29,301 nt of DNA, taken from positions 1 through 29,301 of the forward strand of contig JAFGOG010000177.1 of the NCBI GenBank assembly GCA_016926595.1. Direction: 5' to 3'. How positions within the stretch are numbered: position 1 is the first letter of the stretch; each line of letters starts with the position of its first letter. Source of the stretch: Anaerolineae bacterium (GTDB taxonomy: Bacteria > Chloroflexota > Anaerolineae > JAAYZQ01). This document shows, piece after piece, positions 7,789 through 15,600 of the stretch. The notes under the pieces are model-generated. The model saw only the letters and a program-made list of their open reading frames with translations. It searched no databases and was not told the DNA's origin. Position numbers and translations under genes: made by a program.

Positions 7789-8562
7789 CTACTCCATCAG
7801 GCCACGCAGGGTGGCGAGCGCCGCCGGAGCGATGGCCTCATAGTCCTGCTTGTACAGGTCGAGGGTCAGACCGCCGGCAAAACCCACCTCGTCCAGGGCC
7901 CGCAGGTACGCGCCCAGGTCCATATCACCCTCGTGCGGCGGCAGGTGGTCGTGCACGCCGACGCGCATGTTCTCGACGTGGCCGTGTACGATCTTGGTTC
8001 CAAGCTGGCGGATCGCCGCCAGCGGGTCGGGGTCGCACAAAAAGACGTGGCCAAGGTCGAGGTTGGCAGCCAGGTTAGGCGAGGGGATGGCCTCGAACAG
8101 GCGCAGCAGGTCGGCGGTCGAGCCGACGATAAAGGCGGGCTCGAACTCTTGGGCCAGGACCACGCCGGCCTCTTCGGCTAGCGCCACCAGCTCGCGGGTG
8201 CGCGCGAGCATGCGCGCCCAGGCCGCGTCGTCGCCCGGGCGGGGCCGCGTGCCGGAAAAGATCAGGATGTCCGTGCCGAACGTGGGGGTCAGGTGGATGG
8301 CGATCTTGGTCTGTTCGAACATCGCATCGTCATAGATGTAATCGCGGTGGTAGCCGACGGCGTGCGGGGCCAGCCCCAGCGAGGCCACCCTGGCGCGGAT
8401 GACCTCGATCCGTGCCGGCGTCAATTCGGCGGGGACCAGCTCATCGACTTCGAGACAGATCTCGACGCCGTCAAAGCCAACGCGCTTGATGGTCTCCAGG
8501 GCGTCGAGGATCGTGTATTTCGGGTAAAGCGGTTGGGTGCGACCGGAAAACCTGATCGTCAT
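7789..8562 (-). CDS. Sugar phosphate isomerase/epimerase family (AP-endonuclease-2-like TIM barrel)
   Basis: The 257-residue protein shows the xylose-isomerase-like TIM barrel pattern: GFDGVEIC near 29-36 (strand 2), AQEFEP at 137-142 (metal-binding Glu), NLDLGHVFL at 167-175 (Asp169 and His172), HGHVENM at 193-199 (His195), and HDHLPPHEGDMDL at 204-216. The last barrel strand reads LTLDLY, with Asp where many relatives have Glu. Members interconvert keto and aldo sugars or epimerise them using a divalent metal. Its ATG overlaps the TGA of the mannonate dehydratase gene (ATGA), which implies coupled translation and a shared pathway. Exact substrate unknown. Confidence 0.88.
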   Translation of the reverse strand: MTIRFSGRTQPLYPKYTILDALETIKRVGFDGVEICLEVDELVPAELTPARIEVIRARVASLGLAPHAVGYHRDYIYDDAMFEQTKIAIHLTPTFGTDILIFSGTRPRPGDDAAWARMLARTRELVALAEEAGVVLAQEFEPAFIVGSTADLLRLFEAIPSPNLAANLDLGHVFLCDPDPLAAIRQLGTKIVHGHVENMRVGVHDHLPPHEGDMDLGAYLRALDEVGFAGGLTLDLYKQDYEAIAPAALATLRGLME

Positions 8563-9572
8563 TGGTTATGCTCCTGGTTGGCGCGTTCGAGCAGCGCCTT
8601 CATATAGCCGATGCTGTAGGCCGAGCCGACGCGGTGGTCGTTGTCCATCAGCGGGATGTGGTCGGGGATCATTACGCCGTTGAAATCGACCTCACGCAGC
8701 GCTTTGACCACCTGGTAGAGGTCCATATAGCCGCTGTCGAGGAAGGTTTCGACAAAACGCGGCAGCGGCCGGTCGACGTTGCGCAGGTGGACCTTGAACA
8801 GCTTGCCCAACCCGCCGAAAGTCCGGATCGTCTCCATCACGTCCTTGCCCATCCAGTCGCCGCCCTCCAGCCAGCAACCCACGCACAGGCACATGCCCAC
8901 GTTGGGGCTGTCGGCGATCTCGAGGGCGCGCTTGTAGCCGTCGAACGAGCTAAAAATGCAGCGGGGGATGCCGCCCAGTTCGGGCACCGGCGGGTCGTCG
9001 GGGTGGATACCGATGCGCACGCCGGCCTCTTCGGCCACAGGCACGACCTGCTTGATAAAATACTCGTAATTGGCCCAGATCTCGTCCTTGCTGTAAACGC
9101 GGCCGTGGGTCAGCGGCATGTCGTAGCGCCGGCCGGCCCAGTGTCCGGATTGGGCGCGGTCGAGGTCAAAGGCGCGGGCCATCGCCCCGCCGCGCGTGGG
9201 CTCCCGCTCGGTGCTCCAGATGCCGTTCGCCATGTGGGCGTAGGTGGTGTAGGGGATGCCGGCCTGGCCCAGGTTGCGGATGTGCTGCTTGTATTCCTCG
9301 ATTTTCTCGTCGCGCCCGGGCAGGCCGAGCACGATGGCGTCCTGGTTGTGGACATCGGTGTTGCCAAAGCCATAGACCTGGATCCCGTTTGCTTCGTACA
9401 GCGCCTTGCGGCTGGCGTAATAGGCGGCGCTGGCCTTGTCGCTGCGCGTCCACAGCACGACATAGTCGACGCCGATGCGCCGGATGAAGCCAACGTCGTC
9501 CTGGGTCGGCTCGGGCGGGGCCTGGTAGGCGATTTTCATACCTGGCGAGATTGGAATCATCGGGCGTGCCAA
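8559..9572 (-). CDS. Mannonate dehydratase-like protein (UxuA family)
   Basis: UxuA converts D-mannonate to 2-keto-3-deoxy-D-gluconate in glucuronate breakdown. The 337-residue length is close to the usual 345-395. Metal-site residues known from UxuA structures have clear counterparts: His190 in GIHPDDPP, Cys230 in MCLCVGCW, His262 in VHLRNVD and Asp304 in MIPDHIPLM. The start is inferred as TTG 9572, because AAAGGAG sits seven bases upstream, whereas the ATG four codons later has no well-placed site. It overlaps the downstream isomerase gene by four bases. Divergent members of the family may act on other sugar acids, so the exact substrate is open. A cytoplasmic uronate step fits the neighbouring dehydrogenases and isomerases. 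Confidence 0.87.
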   Translation of the reverse strand: MARPMIPISPGMKIAYQAPPEPTQDDVGFIRRIGVDYVVLWTRSDKASAAYYASRKALYEANGIQVYGFGNTDVHNQDAIVLGLPGRDEKIEEYKQHIRNLGQAGIPYTTYAHMANGIWSTEREPTRGGAMARAFDLDRAQSGHWAGRRYDMPLTHGRVYSKDEIWANYEYFIKQVVPVAEEAGVRIGIHPDDPPVPELGGIPRCIFSSFDGYKRALEIADSPNVGMCLCVGCWLEGGDWMGKDVMETIRTFGGLGKLFKVHLRNVDRPLPRFVETFLDSGYMDLYQVVKALREVDFNGVMIPDHIPLMDNDHRVGSAYSIGYMKALLERANQEHNQ

Positions 9573-9593
9573 TTAGCTGCTCCTTTGCAAAAA

Positions 9594-9649
9594 TCACGCA
9601 TTACGCGTCACGCATCACGCATCACGCATCACGCATCACGCATCACGCA
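9594..9649. repeat. Tandem heptanucleotide array (TCACGCA)n
   Basis: Eight adjoining seven-base units fill 56 bases: TCACGCA, one variant TTACGCG, then six perfect TCACGCA copies. The array lies between the mannonate dehydratase and sugar isomerase genes, just upstream of the AAAGGAG site of the former. Copy number is likely to vary by slippage. It is not a CRISPR array because there are no spacers. Confidence 0.95.
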
Positions 9650-9671
9650 TATTTCATACCGGGTATAGTGA

Positions 9672-10511
9672 CTAAAATCCCCACTCGCGCATCTTGTTAA
9701 CGTACTGCGGAAAGACGGTCTCGGGCTCGGCCAGGGTTGGGATCCAACGCTTTTCCCACTCCAGGATGGCATACCCGTCGTAACCGCCGGCGACGAGCAG
9801 GTCGAGCATGGTCTTGAGCGGCACGTCGCCCTCGCCCAGCAGCACATAGGTGTGCCCGCCACGTGCGGCCGGGTCGGGCCGCGTAAACGCGGTGGGCCGC
9901 GAGTCCTTGACGTGGGTGCTGACCGTGTAGGGGGCCAGGTTGGCATAGGTCAGCTCGGGCGCCTCGCCCGTGGTGCGGAAGGGATGGTGCAGATCCCACA
10001 GCACGCGCACGCGCGGGTGATCGACCTCGCGCATCAGCCGGGCAAACACGGTCGAATCGGTCCAGTCGTCGTGGGTCTCCAGGGCCAGGGTGATGTCGTA
10101 CTCTTCTGCCTCATCGCCGGCCTGGCGCAGGTTCTCGACGACGATGGGCATGATCGAGTCGACAGTATAGCCCTCCGGCACGCGCCCGCCATAGACGCGC
10201 ACGATGTGGGCGTCGAGCTTGGCGGCAAGCTCCATGTTGCGGCGCAGCTCGTCCATCTGCTTACCCAGCTCGGTAGGGTCGGGCACGGCGAAACGGGAGG
10301 AGAGGGCCAGGCCCGAGATGGCGACGCCGTGGTCTGCAAAGAGCTGTTTGGTCTCGGTCAGGTGGGTCGAAAACTCGGGCCGCTGGGTGACGTCGATCTG
10401 GTCGAGCAGGCCGCGCAGGTCGACGCCGTCATAGCCCATGCTGACAGCGTTCTCGACGATCTGGCGCAGCGTCCAGCCGGGGCAGCCCAGGGTGGTAAAG
10501 GAGAGTTTCAT
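9672..10511 (-). CDS. Sugar phosphate isomerase/epimerase family (second copy)
   Basis: This 279-residue TIM-barrel protein has a full set of expected metal ligands: Glu145 in LALETHDDW, Asp173 in LWDLHH with the following His pair, His200 in STHVKD and Glu251 in ILEWEKRW. MGYDGVDLRG at about 25-34 is the typical second strand. It is only distantly similar to the copy at 7789-8562, so it is not a recent duplicate and probably handles another intermediate. AAAGGA lies nine bases before ATG 10511. It sits between the FmdB-like gene and the mannonate dehydratase gene in the minus-strand run, with repeat arrays on both sides. Confidence 0.9.
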   Translation of the reverse strand: MKLSFTTLGCPGWTLRQIVENAVSMGYDGVDLRGLLDQIDVTQRPEFSTHLTETKQLFADHGVAISGLALSSRFAVPDPTELGKQMDELRRNMELAAKLDAHIVRVYGGRVPEGYTVDSIMPIVVENLRQAGDEAEEYDITLALETHDDWTDSTVFARLMREVDHPRVRVLWDLHHPFRTTGEAPELTYANLAPYTVSTHVKDSRPTAFTRPDPAARGGHTYVLLGEGDVPLKTMLDLLVAGGYDGYAILEWEKRWIPTLAEPETVFPQYVNKMREWGF

Positions 10512-10555
10512 TGCTCAGAGTCCTTTCTAGGGTGGAGGGTGGGTCGATTTTGGAT

Positions 10556-10625
10556 TGCGGACTGATCAGTGCGTACTGAGTGCTGCGTACCGAGTACTGC
10601 GTGCCGGGTCGTGCGCGCGGGTGGC
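10556..10625. repeat. Degenerate 14-base tandem array
   Basis: Five units of 14 bases can be laid out: TGCGGACTGATCAG, TGCGTACTGAGTGC, TGCGTACCGAGTAC, TGCGTGCCGGGTCG and TGCGCGCGGGTGGC. They become more GC-rich and diverged to the right, and the array ends one base before the stop of the FmdB-like gene. It fills most of the gap to the sugar isomerase gene. Confidence 0.75.
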
Positions 10626-10626
10626 G

Positions 10627-10866
10627 CTAATGGTGCGAGCAGGATGCGCACGAGTGCGCGGCGCAACCGGCGCAGCCGCCGCTGCCCGACACCGCCTGGC
10701 TGGTGCCGTCGCTGCCCTTGCTAAAGGCGGCGCACCGCGACAGGCCGCGGCTGGCGTGCGTATCGCCGCAGTGGGGGCAGGCGGTGGCCTCATCGGCCTG
10801 GCTCATCAGCCGCCGTTTCTCGAACGTGGCTTGACAGTTCGCGCAATGGTATTCGTATAGTGGCAC
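10627..10866 (-). CDS. FmdB-family zinc ribbon protein
   Basis: The 79-residue protein opens with MPLYEYHCANC, the hallmark of the FmdB putative regulatory domain. Two Cys pairs, CANC at 8-11 and CPHC at 30-33, form a zinc ribbon. The tail GGCAGCAAHSCASCSHH is a Gly/Cys/His-rich end common in such proteins and may bind a second metal. The family was named for a gene next to formamidase and its role is still unclear. The start is GTG 10866, preceded by GAGGTGA. It lies 78 bases downstream of the sulfatase gene and 115 bases before the sugar isomerase gene, so it may be co-transcribed with sugar genes. That location does not show its function. Confidence 0.9.
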   Translation of the reverse strand: MPLYEYHCANCQATFEKRRLMSQADEATACPHCGDTHASRGLSRCAAFSKGSDGTSQAVSGSGGCAGCAAHSCASCSHH

Positions 10867-10944
10867 TGGTCACCTCGAACGGGTCATTTCACTCATTCAC
10901 CGATGGTCGATCGGGCTCTATTTTACACCCCTTGGCCCATCCAG

Positions 10945-12414
10945 TCAAACATCCAGCCCCAGCCTCTCGAACTGCTCGGGTGGGGCGTCGCTCTCGCGCA
11001 TCAGCCGGGTCAGCAAGGCCACCATCCGCCGCTCGACCTGCGGGTCGGCGATCGGGTGTTCCTGCGCTGGGTCGGCCTGCAGGTCAAAGAGCAGCGTGCC
11101 AAAACGGTGCACGTCGCGCCAGCCGTCGCGCCCGGCGGCGATCTTCATCGTCCGGCAGCCCTTGGTGAAGGAAAAGGGCTCGGCCAGTTGGATGTCCTGC
11201 AGCTCGTCGACCCCAAAGGTGTGGCGCATGTGGGTCGGCATGAGCGTATAGTCGTACAGCGGGCGGTTCTCGGGCCGGGCCGGCGCGCGCATGTAGGTAT
11301 AGCGCCCGTCGGTGACGTTGACGTGCCCGCCGTGCAGGCCGTAGAGCACTCCCTCGCGTAGCGGCTTGTCCGAGGCCAGCGAGCGGGCCAGCGGGATGCC
11401 CTGCATATCCGGGGTCAGGGGCAGGCCAAAGAACTCGAGCAGGGTCGGCCCCCAGTCGATGTTTTGCACCAGCGCCGTCGAACGCGCCTCGCGTTGCCCG
11501 GTTCGCGGGTCCCAGAAGAAAAGCGGCGAGCGGGCCACCTCGTTGTAAAAGGGCTGCACGCACTTGGCCCACCAGTCGTGCTCGCCGAGCAGAAAGCCGT
11601 GGTCGGTGCAAACCAGTAGCATGGTGTCCCGCCACATGTCCAGCTCGTCCATCAGGTCCAGGACCTTGCCCAGGTGGGCGTCGCACATGCTGATCAGGGC
11701 GGCGTTTTCGTAGCGCACGTGCTGGACCTGCTCGGATGTCTCCACGACCTCGCGGTAGGGGGGCCAGTCAAAGTGAGGGCCGCGATAGCCGTGAGGGTAA
11801 AGGTCCTTGTAGTGCTGCTGAGTAAAGTAAGGCTCGTGCGGGTCAAAGGTCTCGATATGCAGGAACCAGTTGTCGGCGGCGGCGTTGGTGCGCATGAACT
11901 CGAGGCCCATCGCGAACGTTTTAGCCTGGGGCTGGAGCGCCTCGCGCGCCATGTACTTGCGGTTGACCCAATCCTGGCCCCAACTGGGGCCAGCGCGGTC
12001 GCCCACGTGCTCCGGGATCTCGGGATCGGCCACTTCCCCCTTCCAGGGGTCGCCCTCCTGCCCGCGCGAGATCTCCCACGAGCTGTAGCGGGTGTGGTAG
12101 GTGCAGCCGCCCTCTTCCCAATAGTGATAGTGGTCGCTGACCAGGTGGCTGTAGACCCCGTTCTCCTTGAGCATCTCGGGCACCGAGTCGTCGAATGGCT
12201 CGAGCGGCCCCCAACTGCGGTGCAAAAAGTTATACCGCCCGGTGTGCAGCTCGCGGCGGGCGGGCATACAAGGCATGCTGCCCACATAGCTGTTCTCAAA
12301 GGTCACCGCGCGGCGGGCCAGCCGTTCGAAATTCGGCGCGTGCACCCATTCACAGCCATAGGGCGGCAGCATGTGGCGGTTAAGTGAGTCGAACATGACC
12401 ATGATGGCTTTCAT
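10945..12414 (-). CDS. Type I sulfatase
   Basis: The 489-residue protein belongs to the formylglycine-dependent sulfatases, which hydrolyse sulfate esters. SMPCMPARRELHTGR at 46-60 is the signature: Cys49 would be converted to formylglycine in the C-x-P-x-R motif. Asp9 (MFDSLNRHML) is the N-terminal metal ligand, with Ser following where many family members have a second Asp. CTDHGFLLGEHDWWAK supplies the second metal-binding Asp/His pair plus a downstream His and Lys, and HIETFDPHEPYF is another family block. No signal peptide is visible, so it should act inside the cell on imported sulfated saccharides or monosaccharides. ATG 12414 is set by AAAGGA ten bases away; the longer frame to 12477 lacks a good site. 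It is the first gene of the sugar run. No maturase gene is present in the window. Confidence 0.93.
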   Translation of the reverse strand: MKAIMVMFDSLNRHMLPPYGCEWVHAPNFERLARRAVTFENSYVGSMPCMPARRELHTGRYNFLHRSWGPLEPFDDSVPEMLKENGVYSHLVSDHYHYWEEGGCTYHTRYSSWEISRGQEGDPWKGEVADPEIPEHVGDRAGPSWGQDWVNRKYMAREALQPQAKTFAMGLEFMRTNAAADNWFLHIETFDPHEPYFTQQHYKDLYPHGYRGPHFDWPPYREVVETSEQVQHVRYENAALISMCDAHLGKVLDLMDELDMWRDTMLLVCTDHGFLLGEHDWWAKCVQPFYNEVARSPLFFWDPRTGQREARSTALVQNIDWGPTLLEFFGLPLTPDMQGIPLARSLASDKPLREGVLYGLHGGHVNVTDGRYTYMRAPARPENRPLYDYTLMPTHMRHTFGVDELQDIQLAEPFSFTKGCRTMKIAAGRDGWRDVHRFGTLLFDLQADPAQEHPIADPQVERRMVALLTRLMRESDAPPEQFERLGLDV

Positions 12415-12446
12415 TGTTAATCCTTTGTTGTAGGGGCGGATCATTG

Positions 12447-12587
12447 CTACCACCGCCCATCGTTGACCAATCCACACCCGAATGCAATATCGCCGTCGCT
12501 GGCACAGATGATTTGGGCAATGCCTAGCCGATCAAGATCCCGGATGTACAGATCGCCCTTTCTCAATCGCTCCGTCGATCGTTCCAT
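12447..12587 (-). CDS. Possible small ORF, 46 aa, unknown
   Basis: ATG 12587 to TAG 12447 would encode 46 residues beginning MERSTERLRKGDLYIRDLD and ending VNDGRW. A GGGAGA stretch lies seven to twelve bases upstream. On the same strand, just upstream, a stop-to-stop fragment reads DEGLAALEDALLDAIRETEW in a different frame and overlaps its start, so the pair may be remnants of two small adjoining genes or of one frameshifted gene. I do not recognise either product. The 254-base gap between the sulfatase start and the RHS stop otherwise shows no clear promoter or terminator. Confidence 0.25.
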   Translation of the reverse strand: MERSTERLRKGDLYIRDLDRLGIAQIICASDGDIAFGCGLVNDGRW

Positions 12588-12668
12588 TCAGTCTCCCGAA
12601 TAGCGTCTAGCAACGCATCTTCCAGCGCAGCCAGTCCCTCGTCTTACCCGACGATGGTCGCGTTCCGC

Positions 12669-15600
12669 TTACTTGTGCCGCCAGTTCTTGAACACCCCCG
12701 GAAGATAGGCCAGGTAGATCCCCACGCCGCTCACGTCCACCACCTGCGTGCCCTGATACGGATCGCTGCTCTCGATCGTGATGCGGCCCGACTGCATGCC
12801 TGTAACCGTTGGCGCAAAGGTGACGGTGAGATGCGCCGTTTCCCCCGCGCCAAGCGTCACGGCGCCGCCAAAAGCGACGCGAAACGCCGGGCCGTCGATC
12901 GCGATCCGCTCGATGACTAGGTCGGCGATCCCATGGTTGGACAGGCTGACTACCCTCGTCGCCGAACCGCCCGGGGCCACCGGCCCAAAGGCCAGATCGG
13001 TTGTCGATAGGGCGAGATCGAAAACCCGGATGCCAGTGAACACTCGCACCAGGCGGTTCAATTCATCATAGTCGTAACGTTGGCCCGTGTTGTTGGGCAG
13101 CGCCGCCGAAACCAGGTTGCCCAGCACGTCGTACGCATAGCTTGCCGTCCCGCCGCCAGCGTCCACCACCTGGGTCAGGTTGGCGCGCGCGTCATAGCTA
13201 AACCGGGTGGGCGGATTGCCGGCCGCGTCAGTGACCGTGGTCAGGTTGTTGTTGCCATCGTACGCATACCCCACCGTCCCGCCATCCGTCGTGATCGAGA
13301 CGACATTGTCGGCAGCGTCATACCCGAAGGCCACCGTTTGCCCACCGCCGTGGCTGACCCGCGTCAGGCGAGACAGGGCATCGTATTGCAGGTTAGCCTG
13401 CAGGCCGCTGTCCTCGGTGATGCTCGTGATCACTCCGTTGGCATCGTGGGCAAACCGGCGGATGTTGCCCTCGGGGTCGGTGATGGAGAGCAGGTTGCCG
13501 GAGCCGTCATAGGCCAGTTCGGTGATGTTGGTGGGGTTGTAGAATAGACTGACCAGGTTGCCGTCGTCGTCCAGCACCAGGGTCACTTCGTGGTAGATCG
13601 CCACCAGGTTGCTGTTGGCGTCGTACTCAAAAAACAGATCGACGCCGCGCGGATCCCTCAGGGCGATCGGGTTGTCGCCCGCATCGTAGAAAAAGTGGAT
13701 CAGGTTGCCCTGGTCGTCCAAAAAGGCGATGACGTTGTCCCGGGCATCGTAAAAGATCTGGGTGCGCGCGCCTTGCGTAGTGGTGACGACGCCGGGGCCG
13801 TAATGGCCGGCGTAATCGATGCTCACCGTATTGCTGAGTGGATCGACGCTCGACACCAGGCGGTACAGGTCATCGAAAGCGCGATGCGTCTGGTTGCCAT
13901 TGGGATCGGTGATCACGGTTTGTTGGCTGCTGAGGCTGTAGGCAAAGTCCAAGTCTGCCTCCCCGCCCCAGGTCTGACCGCTGGAACGGCCATAGATGTC
14001 GACCGTCTGCTCAAAGATGACGTTGCCCAGGTTGTCCACGGCCCGCGCCAGGTAGCCGGCCTGGTCATAGGTATAGGTCACCGTCTGCCCGGCGGCCACG
14101 TTCGTCGCCGTGTGCAGCCGCGCGTTGGCGTCGTAAGTGTAGGCGACCGTGCGCCCTCCCGGCCCGGTGGCCCGGATGATGCGGCGGTTGCCGTCGTAGC
14201 TCAGGTTGATCTGCCTGCCCCCTGGCTGGTAGATGCGCACCAGGCGATCGTCGCTGTAGGCGTAGAGGATCTGGTTGCCGTTGCGGTCAATCATCCCGAT
14301 CAACCGCCCCGCGTCGTCAAAACCGATCGCCGTGTCGTCCTTTTTGAGCAGCGTAAAACTGCGGTCGTCGTTGTCGCGCAAGAACGCCGACCCATCGGCT
14401 GGAACGTAGAGGGCTCGTTTGCTCCCATCGAGCCCGTACAGGTCGTAGACATCCTGCCGGCCGGACGGGCGATCGATGACCATGATCTGCGGGTACACTG
14501 CTTTGGTGACCGCGCCGCCAAAGGTGTAGGTGTGCATGTAGGTGGGAAACAAGAGTTGGTATGGCGTTTCGGTCCAGCCATCGCCAAAGGCAGATGGCTC
14601 ATCCCAGAACGAGTCATAGGTGCGGGTGAAATGCAGGGCCAGGTCGCCCTCGACGGGATACACCATGTCGGTCTGCTGCAGGACGAAATTGCCGTCTTTG
14701 CGCCGGCGGGCGATCGACTGGGCGATGGCGACAAAGTCCGCCTCAACTGGAAACACCCCCAGCGCCTGCACACCAGGTGGCGCGCCAAAAGCCCACATAA
14801 AATCCGTCTCCTGCGGACGGCTCGCCAGCGCCGCCTCGCGCATCCCGCCGGTCAGCGGGTCGCCTGCAGCGTCGGCCTGGTATTCGGGATCGGGACGGTA
14901 GGTGACACCGCCGGTAAAGACGATCGTACAGCTCGCGCTGCTGTCGCTGACCGTGGTCTCCGGTGTGTACTCGTCGGTGTCGTACCAGCTCACCACATAG
15001 TTATCCAGGAAAGAAACGTCCATCGGTATGGCGTTGTCGCGGATCCACTTGACCACGGCCACGATCTTGCCCAGGCGTTCGAGCTCTTGCAAGATCGGAA
15101 ATTCGGCGGCGAATTCGTCGTAATGCTCGGTAAAGTGGGCGGCGAATGCTTCGGCTTCGGGGTCGCCCACCACGCCCCCCTCGAACTTGCTCTCGCTAAG
15201 CACCTCTATGCTCACCGCGTCAAAGACCATCGAGATGCCGTCGGCCGAACGCACCAGGCGCACCTCTTTGGGGCGGAACCACATGCGATTGGATGATTCG
15301 CCGGGCGTGCACTCGCCCGATTCGAGCTCGCGCTGCAGCATACTCTTGTAGCCGGGCACGGCGCAGGTGACGGGCGCGCCGGTGAGGTTATCCTTGCCCA
15401 TGCTCAGGCTCTTGAGCACGCGGTCGGCCTCGAACATCACATAGCCAAAATACGTCTCGGCGGTCTGCCCGTCATAGCGCACTTTCATCTCGCCCGGGAT
15501 CCCCGATGGTTCAGTGCCGATGCTGACCCCGGGATCCTGGTTGCCGTACACCGAGTGGAAAGCCACCGCCAGGTCATCCATGTCCATCGGCGGCAGGGTG

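Noticed and set aside
9594..9649. CRISPR array
   Set aside because: The repeats are only seven bases long and have no spacers. It is a simple tandem array.
8562..9668. Plus-strand 368-codon frame
   Set aside because: It mirrors the mannonate dehydratase gene and crosses the heptamer array. No recognisable domain or ribosome-binding site.
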